From the NCBI RefSeq assembly GCF_900454025.1, contig NZ_UGQM01000001.1:2480001-2544000 (forward strand): 64,000 nucleotides of DNA. Reading direction: 5' to 3'. The DNA is from Mycolicibacterium gilvum (GTDB lineage Bacteria; Actinomycetota; Actinomycetes; Mycobacteriales; Mycobacteriaceae). Position numbers and translations under genes: made by a program. Shown piece after piece: positions 42,158 to 50,431 of this stretch; position 1 is the first letter of the stretch; each line of letters begins with the position of its first letter. The notes under the pieces were generated by a model. That model was not told where the DNA came from. It worked only from the letters and a program-made list of their open reading frames with translations, and ran no database searches.

Positions 42158-42954
42158 AACCGCAGGGCGAAGTCGGCGATCGCGGCCGCGGTGTCCTCCG
42201 GGGCGCTCAGATGCGGGCAGTGCCCGCTGGCGTCGAGGGTGACCAGCGTGCTCCCTGCGATCTGCTCGTGGCAGTAGGCGCCCACCTCCCGCGGTGCGAG
42301 TGTGTCCCTGGCGCACTCGACCACCACCGTCGGCACCGTGACCCGCGCGAGATCGGCCCGGTTGTCGGACAGGAATGTGGCCCTCGCGAACGCCAGCGCC
42401 CGTTGCGGGTCGGTGCGGCAGAACGCGTCGGCCAGTTCGCCTTCGAGGTCGGGACGCTCCGGGGTTCCCATGATCACCGGCGCCATCGCACGGGACCATC
42501 CCAGATAGTTGCTCTCGATGGAGTCGAGCAACTCGTCGATGTCCAAGCGGGTGAAGCCGCCGCGGTAATCGCCATCGTCGAGATAGCGCGGGGACGGGGT
42601 CAGCAGAACGAGCCCCGCGAACGCGCCCGGGTTCTTCGCGGTGGCGAGCACACCCATCATCGCCGCGACCGAATGGCCGACGTACACGACCTCCCGCAGC
42701 CGCATGCCGTCGACGATCTCGAGGATGTCATCGGCGTACTGCTGCAGGTCGGCGTACCGCTTCGCGGTCCACGCTCCGGCATCGGAGGAACCCGACCCGA
42801 CGTGATCGAACAACACGATGCGGAATCTGTCGGAGAGCAGCGGAACGACGAGTCGCCACAGGTTCTGGTCGCAGCCGAAGCCGTGCGCGAGCATGAGGGG
42901 GCGTCCGTCCGGCCGCCCGACGACGCGGACGCTGTTCCTGATGCGGACGTCCAT
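42154..42954 (-). CDS. RsbQ-like alpha/beta hydrolase
   Basis: 266 residues from ATG 42954, close to Bacillus RsbQ. NSVRVVGRPDGRPLMLAHGFGCDQNLWRLVVP and VYVGHSVAAMMG (nucleophile S95) plus GHCPHLSAP (catalytic His near 245) and the family's RYLDDGDYRGGF are characteristic. RsbQ activates the phosphatase RsbP; the adjacent overlapping gene strengthens the assignment. A longer upstream reading overlaps the DUF4032 gene and is rejected. Confidence 0.88.
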   Translation of the reverse strand: MDVRIRNSVRVVGRPDGRPLMLAHGFGCDQNLWRLVVPLLSDRFRIVLFDHVGSGSSDAGAWTAKRYADLQQYADDILEIVDGMRLREVVYVGHSVAAMMGVLATAKNPGAFAGLVLLTPSPRYLDDGDYRGGFTRLDIDELLDSIESNYLGWSRAMAPVIMGTPERPDLEGELADAFCRTDPQRALAFARATFLSDNRADLARVTVPTVVVECARDTLAPREVGAYCHEQIAGSTLVTLDASGHCPHLSAPEDTAAAIADFALRL

Positions 42955-42980
42955 GTAGCGATGATCGCATCTTCGCCGCG

Positions 42981-44240
42981 TTACTCGTCGTCGAGCACCG
43001 AGAAGGGCTCGGTCGGAACCTCCACCACGGCGAGCTGCGCGGCCGACTCCGACGGTACGACGTTGCGCGCCAACGCCTGCAGCGCACGTTCGGTACCGAC
43101 GTCCTGGCCGGCGCGCTCGGACAACAGCCACCGCACCTCCAGCAGATCGCAGTAGGCCTGGATCGGGGTCCCCGCGCCGCCGACCGCTCGGTGCGCACGG
43201 TGCATGGTGGGTGTGGCCACCTCCATCACCCACAACTGCGCGGCGGTCCGCTCATCGACGTCGTGGCCGGCTTCCCGGCACAGCTGCCCCTGATAGGCGT
43301 GCAGATCCCCGAGCAGGATCCGTGCCTGCCCCTCGCCGACGTCGAGCCCGGTGAGCCGCCGCAGCTGGGTCGCATGGAAGTTGCGGTCGCCCACCGCGAC
43401 GTGTAACCGCAGATCCTCGGCGCCGGAACTCACCGGCTGCAGCGACACCTCGTCGACGGCGAAGCCGAGTTCGTTGAGCTTGCGGATCGTGCTCTCGACC
43501 CGGTAGCGATCGGCGAAACCGAACGTCGGCTTCGCATCCAGCAGGTTCCACAACTGTTCGTAGCGATCTCTGATACCGACCGCTTCGGCGATGAAACCCG
43601 GCTGCAGATCCGGTCTTTCGAGCTTGGCGGCCATGTCCAGCAGCCCGGCCCCGACGTTCTCCACCGTGATGTCGATGTCGTGTGCGCGCTGCCCGTCGGA
43701 CAGTCCCGGATGCACCTCGCTGGTCTCGGCGTCGACGAGGAACGCCTGCAGCACCTGCCCGTCGCGCGAGAACAAGGTGTTGGCCAGCGAGCAGTCGCCC
43801 CAGAAGACACCGTGACGGTGCAGCTCGACGAGCAGCGTGGCCATCGCATCGAACAGCCGGGCCCGGTGTTTGGGCGCATCGGGCGGCAGTCGCATGAAGA
43901 GCCGCCGGTACTGCCACGAACCGACCAGATACCGCGTCAGCAGGATCGCGGTGTCGAAATCCGGCTGGAAGACCACACCCGCCGCACGTACGGAGTTGAT
44001 CCCCATCTCTTCGAGCCGGCTCAGCACGCCGTACTCGCGGCCGGCGATCCGGGGCGGCAACTCCTTGAGCGCCCACAGTTCGCCGTCGGATTCGACGAAC
44101 CTGACCAGGTGCCTGCTCGGCCCCACCGCGATGTCGCGCAACGCGACATCGGGTGCGGCCCAGTCGGCGAGCGGCCGGTCCCACGGCAGCGCGATCAGCC
44201 CCGGGCGCGGGGCCCGTAGCCGCAATTCGGGAGCGGCCAT
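42981..44240 (-). CDS. DUF4032 protein with kinase-like fold
   Basis: 419 residues. ELWALKELPPRIAGREYGVLSRLEEMGINSVRAAGV resembles the ATP-binding lobe of lipopolysaccharide/aminoglycoside kinases (K in WALKE), and LHRHGVFWGDCSLANTLFSRDG the catalytic D...N loop, with VDAETSE as the metal site. The C-terminal ~170 residues are the DUF4032-specific part. Actinobacterial and widely conserved; substrate unknown. Confidence 0.78.
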   Translation of the reverse strand: MAAPELRLRAPRPGLIALPWDRPLADWAAPDVALRDIAVGPSRHLVRFVESDGELWALKELPPRIAGREYGVLSRLEEMGINSVRAAGVVFQPDFDTAILLTRYLVGSWQYRRLFMRLPPDAPKHRARLFDAMATLLVELHRHGVFWGDCSLANTLFSRDGQVLQAFLVDAETSEVHPGLSDGQRAHDIDITVENVGAGLLDMAAKLERPDLQPGFIAEAVGIRDRYEQLWNLLDAKPTFGFADRYRVESTIRKLNELGFAVDEVSLQPVSSGAEDLRLHVAVGDRNFHATQLRRLTGLDVGEGQARILLGDLHAYQGQLCREAGHDVDERTAAQLWVMEVATPTMHRAHRAVGGAGTPIQAYCDLLEVRWLLSERAGQDVGTERALQALARNVVPSESAAQLAVVEVPTEPFSVLDDE

Positions 44241-44260
44241 CGGTGAGAGCGGCGGTCGGC

Positions 44261-45490
44261 TCAGCCCGCGGTCGCCGCGTGCCGGCCCCGGGATTCGGGT
44301 GGATTCTGCTCGCGCGGGCGCTCGTGGGAGACCCGGGTCAGGTTGTCACCCGAGTGCGGGTCGAACAGGTGCAGCCGCTCCGAGTCCAGCCACAGGGTGG
44401 CCTTGTCTCCGGAACGCACCCGGCTCAGCGGGTCGAGCTCCACACAGATCTGCGTGCGGAGCTGCTCACTGTCGAGTTCATTTGCCAGCTCGGCCAACTG
44501 GCCCGAGATCTCCGTCGTCGCCTCGAACGGCACGAAGGCGTACTGCTCGTTGCCCAGCCATTCGGTGACATCGATCTCGACGTCGAAAGTGACCCCACGC
44601 GAAGCCTTGTCCCGGTCGACGAACTCGGCGTCCTCGAAGGCACCCGGCCGGATCCCGGCGATATAGACCTTCCCTTCCTCCACCGAGCCGCGCCACTCGT
44701 CACGCAGCGGGACGGTCGCGAACGGCAACTCGATCTCGTTGCCCGTCACCCGCGCCGGGACGAAGTTCATCGGCGGCGAGCCGATGAAGCCGGCGACGAA
44801 CAGGTTGACGGGCTGGTCGTAGAGTTCGCGCGGGCTGGCGACCTGCTGCAGCACACCCTTTTTGAGCACCGCGACGCGATCGCCCAGCGTCATCGCCTCG
44901 GTCTGGTCGTGCGTCACGTACACGGTCGTGACACCCAGTTTGCGTTGCAGGCGCAGGATCTCGGTGCGCATCTGGCCGCGCAGCTTGGCATCGAGGTTGC
45001 TCAGCGGTTCGTCGAACAGGAACGCGTCGGCCTCGCGCACGATCGCGCGACCCATCGCGACCCGCTGACGCTGACCGCCCGACAGGTTGGCCGGCTTGCG
45101 GTCGAGATGCTCGCCGAGCTCGAGCGTCGTGGCCGCGTCGTTGACCCGCTGCCGGATCTCGTCGTCGGACAGCTTGCCCGCCAACCGAAGTGGGAACGCG
45201 ATGTTCTCGAACACCGTCAGGTGCGGGTAGAGCGCGTAGTTCTGGAACACCATGGCCAGGTTGCGGTCGCGCGGAGCCATGTCGTTGACCCGCTTGTCGC
45301 CGATCATCATGTCCCCGGACGTGATGTCCTCGAGCCCCACGATCATCCGCAGCAGGGTCGACTTGCCGCAGCCCGACGGACCGACGAGGATCACGAACTC
45401 ACCGTCGGCGATGTCGAGGCTCACATCGTTGACGGCCGGATAGCCGTCACCGTATTTCTTGACGATATTGCGCATCGTGATTGCTGCCAT
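44261..45490 (-). CDS. Sugar ABC transporter ATPase (UgpC/MsiK/SugC type)
   Basis: 409 residues. [61 protein letters not shown] and [13 protein letters not shown] are the CUT1-class ATPase motifs; the C-terminus carries the TOBE/OB regulatory domain ([29 protein letters not shown]). It energises the two permeases at 45.5-47.3 kb. Gene order permease-permease-ATPase is typical of alpha-glucoside systems. Confidence 0.9.
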   Translation of the reverse strand: MAAITMRNIVKKYGDGYPAVNDVSLDIADGEFVILVGPSGCGKSTLLRMIVGLEDITSGDMMIGDKRVNDMAPRDRNLAMVFQNYALYPHLTVFENIAFPLRLAGKLSDDEIRQRVNDAATTLELGEHLDRKPANLSGGQRQRVAMGRAIVREADAFLFDEPLSNLDAKLRGQMRTEILRLQRKLGVTTVYVTHDQTEAMTLGDRVAVLKKGVLQQVASPRELYDQPVNLFVAGFIGSPPMNFVPARVTGNEIELPFATVPLRDEWRGSVEEGKVYIAGIRPGAFEDAEFVDRDKASRGVTFDVEIDVTEWLGNEQYAFVPFEATTEISGQLAELANELDSEQLRTQICVELDPLSRVRSGDKATLWLDSERLHLFDPHSGDNLTRVSHERPREQNPPESRGRHAATAG

Positions 45491-45494
45491 GGGG

Positions 45495-46322
45495 CTATCC
45501 CTTCACTGCTCCGGAAGTAAGACCGGCGACGATGCGCCGTTGGAAGACGAGAACCAGGATGACGACGGGGATCGTCACGATCACCGAGGCCGCCATGATG
45601 TAGGGGACGGGGGATTCGAAGTACGACGCGCCCTGGAAGAACGCCAGCGCGGCGGGCACCGTGCGTGCGCTGTCCGTGGACGTCAGCGAGATCGCGAACA
45701 GGAAGTCGTTCCAGCAGAAGAAGAACGTCAGGATCGCGGTCGTGAACACGCCCGGCGCGGCCAACGGCACGATCACCTTGCGGAACGCCTGCCACTGGGT
45801 GGCGCCGTCGACCTGTGCGGCATGCTCCATCTCCCACGGGATCTGCCGGAAGAAGGCCGACATCGTCCAGATCGACAGGGGCAGTGCGAAGGTCAGGTAC
45901 GGGATGATCAGACCCAGCCAGGTGTCGTAGATGCCCAGCCCGCGCCACATGTCGAACAGCGGACCGACGAGTGCGGCCTGCGGGAACATGGCGATGCCCA
46001 GCGCCAGCGACAGCAGCACCTTCTTGCCCGGGAACTCCAGACGCGCAATGGCATACGCGGCGAACATCGCGATGATCACCGAGATGACGGTGGCGACCAG
46101 CGCGATGCCGATCGAGTTGATCAGCGCCCTGGTGAACAGCGGATTGCTGAAGATCTGGGCGAAGTTGTCGAACGTGACGGTGCTCGGCAGGAACGACGGT
46201 TCGCCCGACACGATGTCCGACGGCGGCTTGAACGCCAGGCTGATCATCCACAGCATCGGCACGAAGCTGTAGATCACGATCACGATGCCCGCGATCGTCC
46301 ACCACTTGGTGTTCTTGGTCAC
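45495..46322 (-). CDS. Sugar ABC transporter permease (SugB/MalG type)
   Basis: 275 residues, six membrane helices; the EAA-type loop is [47 protein letters not shown], and [26 protein letters not shown] is the MalG-like segment. Starts at a point overlapping the SugA-like stop by four bases. Second permease of a heterodimer. Confidence 0.9.
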   Translation of the reverse strand: MTKNTKWWTIAGIVIVIYSFVPMLWMISLAFKPPSDIVSGEPSFLPSTVTFDNFAQIFSNPLFTRALINSIGIALVATVISVIIAMFAAYAIARLEFPGKKVLLSLALGIAMFPQAALVGPLFDMWRGLGIYDTWLGLIIPYLTFALPLSIWTMSAFFRQIPWEMEHAAQVDGATQWQAFRKVIVPLAAPGVFTTAILTFFFCWNDFLFAISLTSTDSARTVPAALAFFQGASYFESPVPYIMAASVIVTIPVVILVLVFQRRIVAGLTSGAVKG

Positions 46323-47251
46323 TGGTCACCCCTGACTTGCGAGAGGTCGGTCTTGAAGACCTTGATGAATATCCACGCGATCGCGACGACCGACAGGAAC
46401 AGCAGTACCGAGACCGCCGATCCCATACCGAGATTGACCAGTGTCACGTTCTGCCGGTAGGCCAGGAACGAGATGGTCTCGGTGTTGTTGGCGCCGGCCG
46501 TCATCACGTACGGATTGTCGAAGATGCGCCACGCGTCCAGCGTGCGGAACAGCAGAGCGACCATGATCGCCGCCTTCATGTTCGGCAGCGTGATCTTCCA
46601 CAACCGCTGCCACGCCGTGGCGCCGTCGACCTTCGCGGCCTCCTGCATGTCCTCGGGGACCTGGACCAGGCCTGCGAGCAGCAGCAGCGAGATGAAGGGG
46701 GTGGTCTTCCAGATCTCGGACAGGCAGATCACGAAGATGGCCGACCAGCGGTCTCCGAACCAGTCGAAGTCGGTCAGGTTGAGCCACTGGTTGACGAAGC
46801 CGGAGTCGATGGCGAACGCGTAGCGCCAGATGAACGCCGAGACCACCGTGACGATGCCGTACGGGATCAGGATCGCCGTGCGCAACGGGCCCCGGCCCCG
46901 CACGATGCGCAGCATCACGAACGCGAACCAGAACCCGAGTACCAGTTCGATGGCCACCGTCACCACGGTGATCGCCAACGTGGTGACGAAGTCGTTCCAC
47001 CAGATCGGGTCGGTCAGGATGACGAGGTAGTTGCCCAGGCCGACGAAACTGCGGCCCTCGGGGTCGGTGAGCCGGAAGTTGTACAGCGACAACACCAGCG
47101 CGTAGCCGAGCGGGTAGGCGGTGACGAGCAGCATCACCACATACGAGGGCAGGGTCAGGTAGAGCCCGAGCCGGCGTTCGCCTTTGGCGCGCTCGCTGAC
47201 CGAGGGTTTACCCGGGTCCTTCTGGATGGGGGCGTCTGCCGGTGCGGTCAC
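46319..47251 (-). CDS. Sugar ABC transporter permease (SugA/MalF type)
   Basis: 310 residues from GTG 47251, which overlaps the former binding-protein stop. Helices from LYLTLPSYVVMLLVTAYPLGYALVLSLY onward; EAA loop PEDMQEAAKVDGATAWQRLWKITLPNMKAAIMVALLFRTLDAWRIF. The gene is intact, but the IS110 insertion now separates it from the binding-protein gene and its promoter, so expression may be reduced or rely on the element. Confidence 0.9.
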   Translation of the reverse strand: MTAPADAPIQKDPGKPSVSERAKGERRLGLYLTLPSYVVMLLVTAYPLGYALVLSLYNFRLTDPEGRSFVGLGNYLVILTDPIWWNDFVTTLAITVVTVAIELVLGFWFAFVMLRIVRGRGPLRTAILIPYGIVTVVSAFIWRYAFAIDSGFVNQWLNLTDFDWFGDRWSAIFVICLSEIWKTTPFISLLLLAGLVQVPEDMQEAAKVDGATAWQRLWKITLPNMKAAIMVALLFRTLDAWRIFDNPYVMTAGANNTETISFLAYRQNVTLVNLGMGSAVSVLLFLSVVAIAWIFIKVFKTDLSQVRGDQ

Positions 47252-47299
47252 AGCAGTCGCCTCCCCGCCAGCACGTCAGCCATGAATTGGTCTGTCCTT
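47248..47299 (-). pseudogene. Orphan 3' end of the binding-protein gene
   Basis: Reading leftward from the element's left junction, AGGACAGACCAATTC leads into FMADVLAGRRLL and TGA at 47248, the expected C-terminal end of sugar-binding lipoproteins of this type. The stop overlaps the permease start (GTGA), as in an intact operon. These 14 or so residues belong to the gene at 48724-50019, from which they were cut by the IS110 element. Confidence 0.85.
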
Positions 47300-47344
47300 A
47301 AGTTCGTAGTTGCAGTTACTTCGTGTTGTTACGTTGGGCTGTGA

Positions 47345-47500
47345 CCCGGGTGGGTCGGGTGAGGCTGCATGGTCGTAGCCGGCCCTGGTGGTGCGGCTTG
47401 AAAGGACTGGCCGCCCGGCCTGCCTGGACTCCTCTGGCCGCTGATTGAGATCTGCGATGTGATCGCTTGTTTAAGGAAATGCTGGCGGGGTTGTCCATGG
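47345..47500 (+). ncRNA. Candidate bridge (guide) RNA of the IS110 element
   Basis: In IS110 elements the 5' non-coding region encodes an RNA with a target-binding loop followed by a donor-binding loop. In this region GAAAGG (47400-47405, extending to AC at 47407) is complementary to the target's CCTTTC with GT upstream. ATTGAGA (47444-47450) equals the element's right end at 48748-48754, and TTAAGG (47471-47476) complements CCTTAA across the left junction. TGGTC (47370-47374) weakly matches the left target. Order and spacing fit LTG, RTG, LDG, RDG. Boundaries are approximate; structure not folded. Confidence 0.6.
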
Positions 47501-47534
47501 GGATCATGTTGGTAGACAGGCGAAAAGAGGGGTG

Positions 47535-48740
47535 ATGACGACGGGCCAGGTGTGGGCTGGAGTGGATGTTGGTAAAGAGCATCACTGGGTTTGTGCGGTC
47601 GACGACAGCGGGAAGGTGGTGTTGTCGCGCCGGCTGGTCAACGACGAGCAACCGATCCGGGAGCTCGTCGCTGAAATCGACGAGCTGGCCGAGCGAGTGT
47701 CGTGGACGGTGGACCTGACCACGGTGTATGCCGCACTGGTGTTGACGGTGCTGGCCGACGCCGGCAAAACGGTCCGGTATCTGGCCGGCCGGGCGGTGTG
47801 GCAGGCCTCGGCGACCTACCGCGGTGGGGAGGCCAAAACCGATGCCAAAGACGCTCGGGTGATCGCCGACCAGGCGCGCATGCGCGGCCAGGACTTGCCC
47901 GTTCTGCATCCCGATGATGACTTGATCAGCGAGTTGCGGATGCTCACCGGCCATCGCGCCGACCTGGTGGCCGACCGCACCCGCACGATCAACCGGCTGC
48001 GCCAGCAACTCGTCGCGGTCTGCCCGGCCCTGGAACGAGCCGCCCAACCGAGCCAAGACCGTGGCTGGGTGATACTGCTGGCGCGCTACCAGCGTCCCAA
48101 AGCGATTCGACAAAGCGGTGTTTCGCGGCTGACCAAAGTCTTGACCGATGCCGGTGTGCGCAACGCCGCCTCGATCGCGGCGGCTGCGGTGGCTGCAGTG
48201 AAAACCCAGACGATGCGCCTGCCCGGCGAAGAGGTGGCCGCCGGGTTGATCGCTGATCTGGCGCGGGAGGTGATCGCCCTCGATGACCGCATCAAGACCA
48301 CCGACGCCGACATCGAGGGCCGATTTCGCCGCCATCCACTCGCCGAGGTGATCACCAGCATGCCCGGCATAGGATTTCGGCTGGGCGCCGAATTCCTCGC
48401 CGCCGTTGGTGATCCCGCGCTGATCGGATCGGCTGACCAACTCGCGGCCTGGGCCGGCCTGGCGCCAGTGTCTCGAGACTCCGGAAAGCGCACCGGACGA
48501 CTGCACACCCCCAAGCGTTACAGTCGCCGACTGCGCCGAGTCATGTACATGTCGGCGTTGACCGCGATCCGCTGCGACCCAGATTCCAAGGCCTATTACC
48601 AGCGCAAACGAGACGAAGGAAAGCGGCCGATCCCCGCCACCATCTGCCTGGCGCGACGGCGCACCAACGTTCTCTACGCCCTCATCCGTGACAACCGGAC
48701 CTGGCAACCTGATTCACCCCCGGTCACCGCCGCGGCTTGA
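47535..48740 (+). CDS. IS110-family transposase/recombinase
   Basis: 401 residues from ATG 47535 (AGAGG upstream). N-terminal RuvC-like DEDD domain: AGVDVGKEHHW (first Asp), AEIDELAERVSWTVDL, GGEAKTDAKDARVIAD (last two acids). The C-terminal Tnp domain has ITSMPGIGFRLGAEFLAAVGD and LAAWAGLAPVSRDSGKRTG, with the catalytic-type Ser. Intact. Acts with a bridge RNA in the family. Confidence 0.93.
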   Translation: MTTGQVWAGVDVGKEHHWVCAVDDSGKVVLSRRLVNDEQPIRELVAEIDELAERVSWTVDLTTVYAALVLTVLADAGKTVRYLAGRAVWQASATYRGGEAKTDAKDARVIADQARMRGQDLPVLHPDDDLISELRMLTGHRADLVADRTRTINRLRQQLVAVCPALERAAQPSQDRGWVILLARYQRPKAIRQSGVSRLTKVLTDAGVRNAASIAAAAVAAVKTQTMRLPGEEVAAGLIADLAREVIALDDRIKTTDADIEGRFRRHPLAEVITSMPGIGFRLGAEFLAAVGDPALIGSADQLAAWAGLAPVSRDSGKRTGRLHTPKRYSRRLRRVMYMSALTAIRCDPDSKAYYQRKRDEGKRPIPATICLARRRTNVLYALIRDNRTWQPDSPPVTAAA

Positions 48741-50019
48741 CTTCTTCATTGAGAGTCCTTTCCGGAGTTTCGGAAGTCACCGACGCGGGCGGATGCCACG
48801 TCTGCTGGATCGCGCCCGAGATGTCGGTGTAGAACGGCGTGGGTGGACGGGGGCCGCCGTCGCCGATCGACTCCCGGATCAGGTCGGCGTTCTCGTAGGT
48901 CTCCCGGATCTCGGGGTTGTCGTAGGACGCCGCATACGGTGACGGCTCACTCTCGTCGAGCATGTACTGAGTGGCCTTCGGTTCGGCGTTGATGCACTCG
49001 ACCAGCGCGACGGCCTCCTCCGGATACTCCGTGTACGCGCCGATGCCGAGGTTCGCACCGCCCAGCGGCGGCGCGCTCGGCATATCCGGGGACACCCTGG
49101 GGTAGCGGGCCCAACCGATGTCGTCGACGACCTCCTGCGGCAGCGTGCCCTCCTCGGCGGCGCTGCGCGCGGCGGCCAGCACGTACGGCCAGTTGACCAT
49201 GAACATGCCCTGATCGGACTGGAAGTTGGCGCGCGCCTGCTCTTCCGACGCGTTCGACATGTCGGTGGGCGCGGCGGGAGAGCGACCGAGGGTGCCGACG
49301 ATCTCGGCGGCCTTGAGCCCGGGCGGAGTGTTCAGCGACGGTTTGGCGTCGCGTCCGGCTTCCACGTCTTCGAGGAGCGCACCGCCGCCCGAGAGCACCA
49401 GGGCGTTGATCAACACGGTGTAGCCCTCGTACCGCTGGGCCTGGACCGCGATCTTCTTCTGCTGCCCCACAGCGGCTTTGAGCATCTCGTCCCAGGTGAA
49501 GGTCGGAGAGGCGGGGTCGACGCCGGCCGCGGCCGCCGCGGACTTGCGGTACCAGAGCAGCTGCGCGTTCGACTTGTACGGCGCGCCGTAGAGGGTGTCC
49601 TCCCACATCCCGGTCTCGATCGGGGCGGGCAGCATCCCGGCGGTCAACCGGCTGGTCTCCTCTGCGGTGTACGGGCGCAGGAACCCGGCGTTGGCGAACT
49701 CCGCGGTGAAGACCACGTCCATGCTGACGAGGTCGATCGACGAATCACCGGCGGCCAGACGGCGAACCATCTGTTCGCGCTGGGCGGTCGCGGTGCTCGG
49801 CAGCGACTCGATACGCACCTGGTAGGCGCCGTTGGACGCCTCGGCGCACTGCTCGGCACGCGCGACCGAGCCGCCGTTGTCGGGAAGGATGTACCACGTC
49901 AAGGTCGGGGGACCGCTCTGGGCGCCGCACCCGGACAACAACGACGCGGCCACCAGAGGCGCACTGGCCAGCGCGACTGCGCGACGCCGTCGCCCGCGGG
50001 CGAACTGATTTCGTTTCAT
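48724..50019 (-). CDS. Sugar ABC transporter binding lipoprotein, 3' end altered by IS110
   Basis: 431 residues from ATG 50019; lipobox LVAASLLSGC. Mature protein fits the CUT1 binding-protein fold: WYILPDNGGSVARAEQCAEASNGAYQV, SIDLVSMDVVFTAEFANAGFLRPY, LYGAPYKSNAQLLWYRKS, FMVNWPYVLAAARSA and FYTDISGAIQQTWHPPASV. The natural end TPER-TDQFMADVLAGRRLL is replaced after TPERT by LNEEVKPRR, encoded by the element. The lost residues are terminal and surface-like, so function may survive, but the operon is cut. Alpha-glucoside or trehalose-type substrate is suggested by the alpha-glucosidase next door. Confidence 0.88.
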   Translation of the reverse strand: MKRNQFARGRRRRAVALASAPLVAASLLSGCGAQSGPPTLTWYILPDNGGSVARAEQCAEASNGAYQVRIESLPSTATAQREQMVRRLAAGDSSIDLVSMDVVFTAEFANAGFLRPYTAEETSRLTAGMLPAPIETGMWEDTLYGAPYKSNAQLLWYRKSAAAAAGVDPASPTFTWDEMLKAAVGQQKKIAVQAQRYEGYTVLINALVLSGGGALLEDVEAGRDAKPSLNTPPGLKAAEIVGTLGRSPAAPTDMSNASEEQARANFQSDQGMFMVNWPYVLAAARSAAEEGTLPQEVVDDIGWARYPRVSPDMPSAPPLGGANLGIGAYTEYPEEAVALVECINAEPKATQYMLDESEPSPYAASYDNPEIRETYENADLIRESIGDGGPRPPTPFYTDISGAIQQTWHPPASVTSETPERTLNEEVKPRR

Positions 50020-50431
50020 CACGTCCTCGTCTATGAAGTTTGCCCTCGTGTCGGAAGTTGTGGTCTCCGATAGGGCCACGTGCAGCACATTCACCTACGG
50101 GAAGAGTGTGTCACACCTCACAAGGCTGGTGGGGGAGCGGTCCGCGTGCGGCGGGGCGGTGCCGCCGCTGACCGCCGGTCCGGTGGGCAGGGTGGTCGCC
50201 GGAGATGACGTCGGCTGCTGCGCCCCGGGACGGCGATGCGATCATCGCCACCGTATCGACGTTGCGGCGCAAGTGAAGTGCCCCGCCAAGCGGTGCCGGC
50301 CCCGACGGTGACGATGGTCGAGCGAGAACACCGGCGCGACGATTCCCGAGGTTTGACACATCAGGCCGACACACCGACGCTGAACACGCAAACTTTCACG
50401 CAATCCCGATGTCTTCGCCGAGGAGTTCCCC
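50020..50431. other. Divergent intergenic region
   Basis: 412 bases between the binding-lipoprotein and alpha-glucosidase genes. A TTGACA hexamer at 50353-50358 could be a -35 box for the rightward gene. No other site or gene recognised; promoters for both directions are presumably here. Confidence 0.5.

Larger units (their letters stand above)
47294..48760 (+). mobile_element. IS110-family insertion element
   Basis: GTCCTT occurs at both borders (47294-47299 and 48755-48760), so the pre-insertion target was GGTCTGTCCTTTCC and the CT within is a likely core dinucleotide. The element has a 235-base left non-coding region before the transposase and only about 15 bases after it. No terminal inverted repeats were seen, which places it in the IS110 rather than IS1111 group. 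About 1.46 kb. Confidence 0.85.

Noticed and set aside
44153..45520. 455-codon plus-strand frame opposite the sugar transporter ATPase
   Set aside because: Antisense of a gene with every ABC ATPase motif.
47316..48707. Antisense frame across the IS110 transposase
   Set aside because: Covers both the non-coding left end and the transposase, no features; the sense transposase has all DEDD motifs.
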